From a virus, in the IMG/VR virus record IMGVR_UViG_3300032214_001472, positions 1-58,546 of that record: a DNA stretch of 58,546 nt; one strand, written 5' to 3'. Every line of letters begins with the position of its first letter. The stretch's first letter is position 1. The translations under genes were made by a program, and so were the position numbers. Positions 7,946 through 15,758 of this stretch are shown piece by piece. The notes under the pieces are model-generated. The model was not told the origin of the DNA. It ran no database searches and saw only the letters and a list, made by a program, of their open reading frames with translations.

Positions 7946-8128
7946 ATGGATAAAGAAAAACTTAGATTGATTGTACAAAATCTTGAATCTCTAGTAGAAT
8001 GTCTCAAGTCAGAGATTTGTTCTGATGTAGAATCTACTGATATACAAGAGTTTAAACCTCTACCATACGAACAAATCTCTCAGTACATTTCAGATTACGA
8101 CGAAGTATTTTATGACGATGAAGTTTGA
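7946..8128 (+). CDS. Small acidic early protein, unknown function
   Basis: 60 residues, helical N-terminus (MDKEKLRLIVQNLESLVECL) and an acidic, Tyr-rich C-terminus. First gene after a strong sigma-70-type promoter. It overlaps the thyX start by 17 nt. Confidence 0.65.
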   Translation: MDKEKLRLIVQNLESLVECLKSEICSDVESTDIQEFKPLPYEQISQYISDYDEVFYDDEV

Positions 8129-8831
8129 AGACTACGAACTTATGAAACCAGAAGTAAAACTAATTAGTGTTACTCCTGATGCAGAGAAGCACATGGCATA
8201 CTGTGCTCGTGTAAGTAATCCAAACAATCAAGAGAATGATAATTTCTCAGGACTACTTAAGTATTGTATTAAGCATCAACACTGGAGTATTTTTGAACAG
8301 GCAACAATGACTGTTGAGATTAATACTACAAGGGGTATCGCAGCTCAAATACTCCGACATAGAAGTTTCACATTTCAGGAATTTTCACAACGGTATGCAG
8401 ATACAAATCTGCTTGGTGGTACGATTCCTCTACCAGAACTCCGTCGTCAAGATACAAAGAATCGTCAGAACTCAATTAATGATATGGGCGATTATTTGAA
8501 ACTGACTTTGCTTGAAGACATTCGGATTCATTTTGCGGCTGCTCAGAGGCTCTACGATCGCCTTCTAGAGGCAGGAGTGGCAAAGGAGTGTGCAAGGTTT
8601 GTATTGCCCTTAGCAACGCCCACAAGGCTCTATATGACGGGATCTGTAAGGTCATGGGTGCATTATATCGATCTACGTTCTGCACATGGAACTCAGAAAG
8701 AACATATGGAGATTGCAGAAGCAATTCGTTGCATCTTTACCTGTCAGTTTCCTGCTGTAGCCTCTGCACTTGAATGGACTCGTGAAGGTTGTGCAGAATG
8801 TCTGGATGCACCTTCTATTACTATCGAATAA
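8112..8831 (+). CDS. thyX: Flavin-dependent thymidylate synthase
   Basis: 239 residues. The ThyX signature RHRxxSxxxxSxR appears as RHRSFTFQEFSQR (residues about 82-94; the first Ser of the consensus is Thr here), with YADTNLL following. The C-terminal ALWE-like region reads LATPTRLYMTGSVRSWVHYI. The enzyme methylates dUMP to dTMP with FAD and methylene-THF, feeding phage DNA synthesis. Two ATGs are available (8112 and 8118); both sit inside the end of the upstream gene. A late box overlaps its 3' end. Confidence 0.95.
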   Translation: MTMKFEDYELMKPEVKLISVTPDAEKHMAYCARVSNPNNQENDNFSGLLKYCIKHQHWSIFEQATMTVEINTTRGIAAQILRHRSFTFQEFSQRYADTNLLGGTIPLPELRRQDTKNRQNSINDMGDYLKLTLLEDIRIHFAAAQRLYDRLLEAGVAKECARFVLPLATPTRLYMTGSVRSWVHYIDLRSAHGTQKEHMEIAEAIRCIFTCQFPAVASALEWTREGCAECLDAPSITIE

Positions 8832-8834
8832 ATA
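8827..8834 (+). promoter_or_regulatory. Late promoter box AATAAATA
   Basis: Overlaps the thyX stop codon and lies 27 nt upstream of the next start, with a GGAGGA ribosome-binding site between. Confidence 0.5.
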
Positions 8835-8860
8835 TCCTTACACACTATGGAGGACTGATA

Positions 8861-9109
8861 TTGGCAACATATCCAGTTTATAATAAAGTCACTGGAGAAC
8901 AAAAGGAAGTAGTTCTCAGTGTTCATGATTGGGATCAATGGAAAAAAGACAATCCAGAGTGGGATCGAGATTGGTCTGATCCATCTACTTGTCCAAGTTC
9001 TGGGGAATTGGGAGAAGTTTATGACAGGCTGAAGAAATCTCATCCTGGATGGAATGATGTTCTTCATAAGGCATCAAAAGCACCTGGATCAACTGTAAAA
9101 TCAATCTAA
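8861..9109 (+). CDS. Conserved T4-like phage protein, TTG start
   Basis: 82 residues starting ATYPVYNKVTGEQKEVVLSV after a TTG initiator. TTG 8861 is chosen because GGAGGA at 8849-8854 is correctly spaced and because the family, as I recall it, begins M-A-T-Y-P. A longer frame from 8789 runs antiparallel to no signal and overlaps thyX, so it is rejected. The body (VHDWDQWKKDNPEWDRDWSD, then SHPGWNDVLHKASK) is typical of a small protein common in T4-like phages, sometimes linked to zinc-ribbon FmdB-like proteins. Cysteines are too few here for a zinc ribbon. Function unknown. Confidence 0.75.
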   Translation: MATYPVYNKVTGEQKEVVLSVHDWDQWKKDNPEWDRDWSDPSTCPSSGELGEVYDRLKKSHPGWNDVLHKASKAPGSTVKSI

Positions 9110-9115
9110 ATTTAT

Positions 9116-9868
9116 ATGGCAAGAAAAAATACTCCAAAGAATCCCGTTCCTTTTGGTATGAGTAATAAGCAAATGAAAAGGAAGAAGCCTATTAGTCTTG
9201 ATATTATGAGGACTATTGAACCTCTAACAGATAATCAAGAATCTCTATTTAAGTCTTATAAGTTAGATCAAAATATTGTTGCTTATGGATGTGCTGGTAC
9301 AGGTAAAACATTCATAACTCTGTACAATGCACTGAGAGATGTTCTTGATGAGAGAAGTCCTTATGAAAAAATTTATATTGTACGCTCTCTTGTAGCTACT
9401 AGAGAGATTGGATTCCTTCCTGGAGATCATGAGGACAAGTCATCACTTTATCAAATTCCTTATAAGAATATGGTGAAGTATATGTTTGAGATGCCTGACG
9501 ACTCTGCATTTGAAATGCTCTATGGAAACCTCAAAACTCAAGGAACGATTAGTTTTTGGAGTACTTCTTTTATTCGGGGAACTACTCTGGACAATGCAAT
9601 CATTATTGTAGATGAATTCCAGAACCTGAATTTCCATGAACTCGATTCAATCATTACTCGTGTTGGTGAAAATACAAAAATTATGTTCTGTGGTGATGCC
9701 ACTCAGTCTGATTTGATTAAAACAAATGAGAAGAATGGTATTATTGATTTCATGAGAATTCTTAGGCTCATGTCTTCTATGGAAATTATTGAATTTGGTG
9801 TAGAAGATATTGTTCGTTCTGGATTAGTTAAAGAATATATTCTTGCAAAAACGGAAATCAATCTATGA
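9116..9868 (+). CDS. phoH: PhoH-like P-loop ATPase
   Basis: 250 residues. Walker A GCAGTGKT is at residues 58-65, and Walker B with the sequence IIVDEFQN has its Asp at about 166. The segment VRSLVATREIGFLPGD between them is typical of PhoH. GDATQSDL near residue 198 is the sensor-like motif. PhoH ATPases are common in cyanophages and related to the RNA/DNA-helicase-like PhoH family; the link to phosphate stress is a host observation and not proven here. Its 3' end overlaps the exonuclease gene by 4 nt. Confidence 0.93.
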   Translation: MARKNTPKNPVPFGMSNKQMKRKKPISLDIMRTIEPLTDNQESLFKSYKLDQNIVAYGCAGTGKTFITLYNALRDVLDERSPYEKIYIVRSLVATREIGFLPGDHEDKSSLYQIPYKNMVKYMFEMPDDSAFEMLYGNLKTQGTISFWSTSFIRGTTLDNAIIIVDEFQNLNFHELDSIITRVGENTKIMFCGDATQSDLIKTNEKNGIIDFMRILRLMSSMEIIEFGVEDIVRSGLVKEYILAKTEINL

Positions 9869-10545
9869 GTTTTATTCATCATAATTATCTGGGTGACATT
9901 GAACTAGAATGTAAAACAACAGACAGCATCCGTCTCTATAACCTACCCAATGGGGACTGGGTGCCGTCTATTACTTCTGTTACAAGTTTCTATAATCGTG
10001 AAGTCTTCGTTAAGTGGAGAAAGAGAGTTGGACTTGAAGAAGCAAATCGTATTACTAAACGAGCAACTGCAAGAGGAACTGATTTTCACCAAGTCTGCCA
10101 AGACTACTTAGAAAATAAAGAATTGGATTGGAACAATTACCAACCAATGACAAAGATTATGTTCATTCATGCTAAACCTTATCTTGATAAGATAAATAAT
10201 ATTCATGCAATTGAAAGGACTCTTTATTCAGAATACCTTGGACTTGCTGGTAGAGTAGATTGTATTGCCGAATACGAAGGCGAATTGGCAGTCATTGACT
10301 TTAAGACATCGGATAAAATCAAACCAGAGGAGTGGATTGAAAACTACTTCGTACAAGAAACATTTTATGCCGCAGCGTATTACGAATTAACAAAGATTCC
10401 ACCTGTCAAATTAATCACGCTAATGGTGACTCCAGGTGGAGAAGTCAAAGTATTTGACAAAAGAAATAAAGGGGATTATATTAGACTATTAGTTCGCTAC
10501 ATTAAAGAATTTGTACATCACAATACTAGGCAAGATGGAGAATGA
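9865..10545 (+). CDS. PD-(D/E)XK exonuclease, MGME1/Cas4-like
   Basis: 226 residues. A RecB-type nuclease core is visible: GRVDCIAEY with Asp132, then AVIDFKTSD with Asp145 and Lys147, and downstream QETFYAAAYYE giving the conserved Q and Y of motif IV. The upstream His in ARGTDFHQVCQDYL completes the pattern of RecB/Cas4/MGME1-type exonucleases. Expected to degrade single-stranded or flapped DNA ends in recombination or repair. It sits between phoH and gp33 with overlaps on both sides. Confidence 0.85.
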   Translation: MSFIHHNYLGDIELECKTTDSIRLYNLPNGDWVPSITSVTSFYNREVFVKWRKRVGLEEANRITKRATARGTDFHQVCQDYLENKELDWNNYQPMTKIMFIHAKPYLDKINNIHAIERTLYSEYLGLAGRVDCIAEYEGELAVIDFKTSDKIKPEEWIENYFVQETFYAAAYYELTKIPPVKLITLMVTPGGEVKVFDKRNKGDYIRLLVRYIKEFVHHNTRQDGE

Positions 10546-10792
10546 ATTAGAAAAGGTACTGGAAAGTAAATTCTTTTGTCCGTCAAGGTTTGCTCAAGAG
10601 ATTGAGAATCTTGTTCTAATCAATGGAGATATGAGCTACATCGATGCAATCATTCACTTCTGTGAGATGAATAGCATCGATGTAGAGTCAGTTCCCAAAC
10701 TTATTTCTAAACCTCTTAAGGAAAAGATTAAGTATGAGGCAATGGAACTTAACTTTCTAAAAAGAAGCTCCAGAGCAAAATTGCCCCTTTAA
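10535..10792 (+). CDS. gp33: Late transcription co-activator gp33
   Basis: 85 residues from ATG 10535; a start at 10511 would lengthen it by eight poor residues. The core SYIDAIIHFCEMNSIDVESV, then KLISKPLKEKIKYEAMEL and NFLKRSS, is the conserved pattern of cyanophage gp33, with a short hydrophobic C-terminus (KLPL) where T4 gp33 binds the sliding clamp. With gp55 and gp45 it would link host RNA polymerase to replication and activate the late boxes found across this window. It overlaps the exonuclease gene by 11 nt. Confidence 0.82.
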   Translation: MENELEKVLESKFFCPSRFAQEIENLVLINGDMSYIDAIIHFCEMNSIDVESVPKLISKPLKEKIKYEAMELNFLKRSSRAKLPL

Positions 10793-10806
10793 TCCATTTT
10801 AGGGGC
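10783..10806 (+). other. Inverted repeat at gp33 stop codon
   Basis: GCCCCT and AGGGGC form a 6-bp stem around a 12-nt AT-rich loop that holds the gp33 stop. No T-run follows, so it is not a clear terminator. It may protect or stall the transcript ahead of gp59. Confidence 0.4.
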
Positions 10807-10846
10807 GAAAATTTTCCCGGCAAAAAATCCCTATATTACTTTTTTA

Positions 10847-11443
10847 ATGATGCCATTTGATGCCTATCGAGAATATCTTGCGTTAAAGAATCACTTTACG
10901 AAAGATTCTTATGACTATCATAAGTACTGCGGTAAAAGCAGAGCAACTCTTCAATCATTCTATAAACGTAAAGATCGTTTTTGGTTTGAAAAGGTTACTC
11001 GCCAAAAAACAGATAAGGAAATTGTAGAATTTTTTGTTGCAAATTTTGTATCTTGCAACGATCCAGAATCTCTTTGGATTGGTGAGATTATGAAAGAAGG
11101 TGAAACTAGATATAAGGAATGGCAGAAGAAAGTACAATCTTTATCTTATGTCTTTAAAGAAGAAACTCAAAAGATATTTGAAGAAAATAAGTTTGAGGAG
11201 GTATTTGATTGTTCAAAAGGACATCCACCATTGCTTAAAAAGTTTCTGAGCGGGAAGATTAGCCTAGAAACTATGGTGATTTGTGACAGAATCTTTCAGT
11301 ACGGTAATAACTTTGATAAGAAACTCAAAGATCCAGTGTGGGAAACCGTCAGTCGTAGAATTAAAAAATATAACCCGTTTCTAAATATTGATGTATTTCG
11401 TTATCGTAAAATTTTGAAAGAAGTAATCTTAGGAGATTCATGA
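10847..11443 (+). CDS. gp59: DNA helicase loader gp59
   Basis: 198 residues, close to T4 gp59 (217). The N-terminal pattern YREYLALKNHFTKDSYDYHK, then CGKSRATLQSFYKRKDRFWF, matches the gp59 family, followed by VANFVSC and a basic helical C-terminal half. Gp59 loads the gp41 helicase onto gp32-coated fork DNA. Its setting with gp33, a DUF1825 gene and gp32 fits the replication group. Two ATG codons in tandem (10847 and 10850) are both possible starts. The stop overlaps the next ATG. Confidence 0.88.
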   Translation: MMPFDAYREYLALKNHFTKDSYDYHKYCGKSRATLQSFYKRKDRFWFEKVTRQKTDKEIVEFFVANFVSCNDPESLWIGEIMKEGETRYKEWQKKVQSLSYVFKEETQKIFEENKFEEVFDCSKGHPPLLKKFLSGKISLETMVICDRIFQYGNNFDKKLKDPVWETVSRRIKKYNPFLNIDVFRYRKILKEVILGDS

Positions 11444-11784
11444 GTTTTTTTAATTCTGAAATTGTTCGTGCAGAGATGGCAGAAATATCTGAACTGCAAG
11501 AAGAAATTTATGGAAGTGTCTTTAAATTTCCTACAATGACAAGAGATGATAAAATTTATCATGTTAATCTTTTAGATAAACTTTTAAATAAACAGCAAGT
11601 TCTTTATACTCGTCTAAGTCTTTCTGATGATCCAGAAGCAATTGAAATGAAAGAACGCATTACGCAATCTGCAATTATGATGGGTATGCCACCTGGCACC
11701 AACATGAACATTATCCTGAACAACATGTCCAAGATGCTGGATATGATGCGCCAGCAGATTGACAAAACTGACTCTGGCAAGTAG
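11440..11784 (+). CDS. DUF1825 family protein
   Basis: 114 residues beginning SFFNSEIVRAEMAEISELQE, with a helical centre (DDKIYHVNLLDKLLNKQQVL) and a Met-rich C-terminus (MGMPPGTNMNIILNNMSKML). I recognise this as the DUF1825 family, known mainly from cyanobacteria and their phages, which supports the host assignment. Function unknown. It overlaps gp59 by 4 nt and precedes gp32 by 47 nt. Confidence 0.75.
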   Translation: MSFFNSEIVRAEMAEISELQEEIYGSVFKFPTMTRDDKIYHVNLLDKLLNKQQVLYTRLSLSDDPEAIEMKERITQSAIMMGMPPGTNMNIILNNMSKMLDMMRQQIDKTDSGK

Positions 11785-11831
11785 AATAACGAAGTACCAA
11801 AAGCCAAATCCAATCAATCCGAGGTATACAA

Positions 11832-12779
11832 ATGTCTTTTGAAAATCTTAAAAAGCAATCCAAACTGGGTTCTCTCACTTCCAAACTGGTAAAAGAAGTT
11901 GAGAAGATGAGCACTACTTCTGGAGGTGCCGATGAGCGTCTCTGGAAACCCGAAATGGATAAAACTGGTAATGGATTCGCAGTTATCCGTTTCCTTCCTG
12001 CCCCTGAAGGCGAAGAACTTCCCTGGGCAAAAATGTATTCTCATGCCTTCCAAGGTCCTGGTGGCTGGTATATTGAGAATTCTCTCACCACCATTGGCGG
12101 CAAAGATCCCCTTGGTGAATACAACCGTGAACTGTGGAACACTGGTACTGAATCAAATAAAGAAACTGTTCGTAAGCAGAAGCGTAAACTGTCTTACTAC
12201 TCCAACATCTATGTGGTGAAGGATCCTGTAAATCCTGCAAACGAAGGTAAAGTCTTCCTGTTTAAGTATGGTAAGAAGATCTTCGACAAGATTATGGAAG
12301 CAATGCAACCCGAGTTTGAAGATGAAACTCCCATCAACCCCTTTGACTTCTGGCAAGGTGCAAACTTCAAACTGAAGATTGTGAAGAAGGACGGTTACTG
12401 GAACTACGATAAGTCTGAATTCGGTGCTGTAGAGCCCCTACTTGATGACGATGATGCTCTCGAAGCACTTTGGAAGAAAGAGTATTCTCTTGCTGCAGTA
12501 ACTGCTCCTGATCAATTCAAGTCTTATGAAGATCTTGAGCGTCGTATGAAGATGGTTCTGGGACAAAAGGTTGCTCCTACACAGTCTCGTGCAGTTGTTG
12601 AGCAGGAAGACGATTATGAGTCTTATTCTCAGCCTTCGACTACAGAAAGTCGTGTTTCTGAAGAACTGCAAGAGTCTTATGCTCGCAGCAAATCTCCTTC
12701 ACTTCCTAAGATTGCTCAAGAATCTGATGAAGATGAAGATGATGCACTCTCCTACTTCCAGCGTCTTGCTGAAGAGTGA
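11832..12779 (+). CDS. gp32: Single-stranded DNA-binding protein gp32
   Basis: 315 residues with the gp32 layout. A basic N-terminus (residues 1-26, FENLKKQSKLGSLTSKLVKE) would mediate cooperativity, an OB-type core follows (FAVIRFLPAPEGEELPWAKM onward), and the C-terminus is long and acidic (ESDEDEDDALSYFQRLAEE), used in T4 to contact replication partners. The basic run RKQKRKLSYYSN contains a LAST-like stretch. The zinc-binding cysteines/histidine of T4 gp32 are not evident. The gene is more GC-rich and uses C-ending codons more often than its neighbours, as expected for a highly expressed protein. GAGGT lies upstream of the ATG. Confidence 0.93.
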   Translation: MSFENLKKQSKLGSLTSKLVKEVEKMSTTSGGADERLWKPEMDKTGNGFAVIRFLPAPEGEELPWAKMYSHAFQGPGGWYIENSLTTIGGKDPLGEYNRELWNTGTESNKETVRKQKRKLSYYSNIYVVKDPVNPANEGKVFLFKYGKKIFDKIMEAMQPEFEDETPINPFDFWQGANFKLKIVKKDGYWNYDKSEFGAVEPLLDDDDALEALWKKEYSLAAVTAPDQFKSYEDLERRMKMVLGQKVAPTQSRAVVEQEDDYESYSQPSTTESRVSEELQESYARSKSPSLPKIAQESDEDEDDALSYFQRLAEE

Positions 12780-13451
12780 TCATTCGTAAAGTCTAATATT
12801 ATCTCCTCTCTTCAAGGTTTCAGTCACATATTGGCTGGAACCTTTTTTATATGGCATAAGTTTATCGATGTCATCAAATACAATTCTTAGATAATCTGCC
12901 TTTAGAACGTATATTTTTCTTTTTTTATCTTGTAGTTTAAATTCATAATCATAATTTGTAATTTCAGTTAAGAAGTTTGATGCAATTTCTTGAGATTCTG
13001 TAAAATAATTGAAGTATGAAACTGAAAAATTTTCATCAACAATAAGTCCCTCTGGAACAATAATTGTTCCTTCTGAATTGACAATCTCTGTGGTTTCATA
13101 ATGATGAATGGCATATAGATTTTCATATGATCCATATTTTTCTAATAGATATGAATCAAAATCATTTTGCTTCATAGGCCACTCAGTTTGAATATTTAAA
13201 ATATTGTTGGATAGTAAAACCACCCAATCTAAAGTAGGATCGTTATATAATTTGTAAGCAATACTATCAGGTCTTTCATCTCCTTTAATGATATACTGCT
13301 CAAAATATCCAGTATTCTGATAGATATCAGGACGAAGTTTTACTCTCTTAAAAAGATTTTTTACTTGCACATAATTAGAGATCTGCTTAGAATCAGTGAT
13401 TCTACTTACATAATCAAAATTTGGAACTTGTCTAAAGTAAGGTCTTGCCAT
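12780..13451 (-). CDS. gp53: Baseplate wedge subunit gp53
   Basis: 223 residues. The N-terminal region VKLRPDIYQNTGYFEQYIIK is followed by the hallmark DERPDSIAYKLYNDPTLDWV and VLLSNNI, the LysM-like segment of T4 gp53. Gp53 links baseplate wedges during assembly. Its stop codon abuts the gp32 stop, so gp32 and gp53 are exactly convergent. It is separated from gp48 by 2 nt and is the last gene of a leftward operon. Confidence 0.9.
   Translation of the reverse strand: MARPYFRQVPNFDYVSRITDSKQISNYVQVKNLFKRVKLRPDIYQNTGYFEQYIIKGDERPDSIAYKLYNDPTLDWVVLLSNNILNIQTEWPMKQNDFDSYLLEKYGSYENLYAIHHYETTEIVNSEGTIIVPEGLIVDENFSVSYFNYFTESQEIASNFLTEITNYDYEFKLQDKKRKIYVLKADYLRIVFDDIDKLMPYKKGSSQYVTETLKRGDNIRLYE
12814..12848 (+). 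terminator. Terminator for rightward gp32 transcript, inside gp53
   Basis: AAGGTTTCAG (12814-12823) pairs with CTGGAACCTT (12835-12844) with one G-T pair, then six T follow on the + strand. It lies within the 3' end of the convergent gp53 gene. On the - strand no T-run follows, so it acts only on gp32-side transcription. Confidence 0.85.
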
Positions 13452-13453
13452 TT

Positions 13454-14806
13454 TTAGTAACCTATACTATTTGTATTTGCAAACTGTGCATATTCATCAT
13501 TATATACAGGCTCAAGTTCTTGGAATTGCATCGTTATATCATATGTAACTAGATAACCATCAGCGTGTGCTGCATAATAACCATCTGGAGTATAGTTTAC
13601 AGTCATATTTTGAAGAGCACATTCTTTGATCTCATTAATGCCTTGATGCTTTTTGCCATTATGAAAATAATTTATATTAAATGTATTAGGACTTTTTAAG
13701 AAGTAATCAGTTTTCGTTCTCTGTACTGCCATTCCCTGCTTAAAGAATCTAATAATATTAGCAATTTCTTGCGCTTCTTTATCAAATCTTGCTGATAATT
13801 TGAAAGTATAATTAAAAGTTCTAAGAGTTGGACCTTGGAAGAGAAGCTCTACGTTTTCGTTAACAATTGCTCCTTCCGCCCTTGCTAGTACATTTTTACC
13901 TGTCATAGCTTGAGTGATAAGATTTGCAATAGAACCTTTTGTACTAGAAAAATCTTTTGGTATTTGATCCGTCGCATCAGCTGCAGTTTTTGCAGCTTCA
14001 GTAAATCCTCCAGTGATAGCACTTTTCATTACATTAATTTTGAGAAGATCTAAAGCATTCATATGATCCTCTCCCCACGTAACTGCATTTCCATCTATAA
14101 TTCCACTTTGTATTGGTAATGTAACTGTTCCTAAAAATTTCCTATCAGTTGATCTTTGTCCAAGTGTAAGTGGATTGTCACCTTCGGTTTCTTTTCCAGA
14201 TAATGCTCTAGGAGAATACTCCAACATTGTAAATCTTATACAATCCTGCTGCGTATTCATGTTTTTTGGGTATTTTAAATTCTGTCCAGCAGATAACCCT
14301 TCATTTGTTCCTGCCTGAATATCCCTAAGATTTTCTGAGATATCAATAGATGGTTTACTTTGATTTGCATCTCCAGGAGCTGGAGTAGTGGCATCATTTC
14401 CTTTTTTTATTTGTTCTACTTGCTTTGGAGATGCCTGTGCTTTTTGCGCTACTTTTGTTGCAGCATCAACAGCTGCTTTATTTAAAGCACCTCCTGGTTG
14501 TAATGCTTTTAATTCATCCTTAGAAAGTCCACTACTTGTAGTAACTGGTTTTGGTGGTTTGCCTCCATCAGTCCAAGTCTTTCCGCCATCATAACTTACT
14601 GCATATGCTTTATATTCTTTCCCGCTTTTTGAAGTTACTTCTTTTTGTAGAGTAATTCCAGATGCCTTAATATTTCCGTCTTGTACGTTGCTTTCAAGTT
14701 TTACATTATAATTTTGAGTTTTTCCTGGTATTCTAAATGGAGCACTATCTGGTGGAGAAACTGCTCCATCCTGCTTTCCATCATTATAATTGGTAACATT
14801 TGCCAT
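13454..14806 (-). CDS. gp48: Baseplate tail-tube cap gp48
   Basis: 450 residues. The sequence opens with a flexible, Pro/Gln/Ala-rich region (about residues 1-180). The conserved part then begins at about 185 with QDCIRFTMLEYSPRALSGKE, IQSGIIDGNAVTWGEDHMNA, and near the end RTFNYTFKLSARFDKEAQEI and NMTVNYTPDGYYA. This is the cyanophage gp48 pattern; the C-terminal half has a tail-tube-like fold in the family. Gp48 caps the baseplate hub and starts the tube together with gp54. GGGGAGAGAG precedes the ATG on the - strand, and a late-type box TATAAATG lies 60 nt upstream. Confidence 0.85.
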   Translation of the reverse strand: MANVTNYNDGKQDGAVSPPDSAPFRIPGKTQNYNVKLESNVQDGNIKASGITLQKEVTSKSGKEYKAYAVSYDGGKTWTDGGKPPKPVTTSSGLSKDELKALQPGGALNKAAVDAATKVAQKAQASPKQVEQIKKGNDATTPAPGDANQSKPSIDISENLRDIQAGTNEGLSAGQNLKYPKNMNTQQDCIRFTMLEYSPRALSGKETEGDNPLTLGQRSTDRKFLGTVTLPIQSGIIDGNAVTWGEDHMNALDLLKINVMKSAITGGFTEAAKTAADATDQIPKDFSSTKGSIANLITQAMTGKNVLARAEGAIVNENVELLFQGPTLRTFNYTFKLSARFDKEAQEIANIIRFFKQGMAVQRTKTDYFLKSPNTFNINYFHNGKKHQGINEIKECALQNMTVNYTPDGYYAAHADGYLVTYDITMQFQELEPVYNDEYAQFANTNSIGY

Positions 14807-14865
14807 TAAACTCTCTCCCCATTTACAAGAGGATTGATAATCTCAATTTTTTGTAGAGTATGAGA

Positions 14866-14873
14866 CATTTATA
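14866..14873 (-). promoter_or_regulatory. Late promoter-like box TATAAATG, leftward
   Basis: On the - strand TATAAATG matches 7 of 8 bases of the late consensus and lies about 60 nt upstream of the gp48 start. Confidence 0.45.
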
Positions 14874-14882
14874 GAGAGTTTT

Positions 14883-15272
14883 TTATTTATTTAGACGAAA
14901 TTTTGCATAAGGTATTGACATCATTTCATCAAGTTCCTCATATTTCACGACATAAAGTTTTCCTGCAACCTCATTCCAAGTATAATTTCTTGATTTTCTC
15001 CAATGAAAATTGATTCCTTTAAATCCCCATTTTTGAAGTTCCGTACAAGCAATTAGTGGGTGTTGATCATACTCAATATTTGGAGTTTTGGCATTATATA
15101 CAAACGTATAAAATTTTCCAGGTTGTGGATATAGTGCCTCTTCCTTTAAAACCCCCATTATAATTAACATTAATTCTTCTGGATCGGTTGTATTTGCAGC
15201 GGCAATTCTTTTTTTCAATTCCACCATTCTTATTGGTGTTTTGTTGATGTATTGCCCGAAACCCTTTTCCAT
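14883..15272 (-). CDS. Conserved T4-like phage protein of unknown function
   Basis: 129 residues. The N-terminal half is helical (TPIRMVELKKRIAAANTTDP). The most distinctive part is GKFYTFVYNAKTPNIEYDQH, then LQKWGFKGINFHWRKSRNYT and LYVVKYEELDEM. Aromatic and His residues in the NFHW-R pattern could be functional, but I cannot assign a family. It overlaps the gp4 stop (TAATG) and is therefore coupled to it, suggesting a role in head or tail assembly. Confidence 0.65.
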   Translation of the reverse strand: MEKGFGQYINKTPIRMVELKKRIAAANTTDPEELMLIIMGVLKEEALYPQPGKFYTFVYNAKTPNIEYDQHPLIACTELQKWGFKGINFHWRKSRNYTWNEVAGKLYVVKYEELDEMMSIPYAKFRLNK

Positions 15273-15718
15273 TACTTGATACCGAATAACTCTTCTTCTG
15301 TAATAACTTTGAATTCCAGCACTCTATCTTTACACCACTCACTTGCTGCTTTCCACTTTGCTTGATTTACAGCGTAAGTTTTTGCTTCATAAAGATATGA
15401 TTTAGTTACTCTTGATCTTTGTTTTGGTGGAATAGTTTGTTTTTTTGGTTTAACCTCTATTACATAAGTTTTTGTTGATCCAGATTGTTCTTGTATTTTT
15501 ATTATAAAATCTGGAAAATACTTATGAACTCTATTATCTACTGGAGAAAGGTAAGGTATCCAAAATTCTTCACTTCCCCACTCCAATATACTTTCATTTA
15601 AATCACACCAGCGGCAGAATTTTCTTTCCCAACTGCTTCTACAAATAATATTGTTTGGATCGCCTTTATACTTCTTTGGATAGGAAGGTTTGTACTTACT
15701 TTTTAGACTTTCTGCCAT
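15272..15718 (-). CDS. gp4: Head completion protein gp4
   Basis: 148 residues, the size of T4 gp4 (150). The sequence SSWERKFCRWCDLNESILEW, then VHKYFPDFIIKI and TYVIEVKPKK, places a PD-(D/E)XK nuclease-like triad (E in WERKF, D in FPDF, ExK in IEVKP), as in TnsA-like folds. Gp4 acts in head completion after DNA packaging and before tail joining. It is first in the leftward operon, behind a perfect TATAAATA box on the - strand. Confidence 0.87.
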   Translation of the reverse strand: MAESLKSKYKPSYPKKYKGDPNNIICRSSWERKFCRWCDLNESILEWGSEEFWIPYLSPVDNRVHKYFPDFIIKIQEQSGSTKTYVIEVKPKKQTIPPKQRSRVTKSYLYEAKTYAVNQAKWKAASEWCKDRVLEFKVITEEELFGIK

Positions 15719-15743
15719 TATCCGACATACATAATATACAAGG

Positions 15744-15757
15744 TTTAAATATTTATA
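15744..15757. promoter_or_regulatory. Overlapping divergent late promoters
   Basis: TATAAATA on the - strand (15750-15757) faces gp4, and TTTAAATA on the + strand (15744-15751, 7 of 8 matches) faces gp54. The two overlap by two bases in a 41-nt divergent gap. A start site about 6 nt after the rightward box would leave the gp54 mRNA nearly leaderless. Confidence 0.6.
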
Positions 15758-15758
15758 G

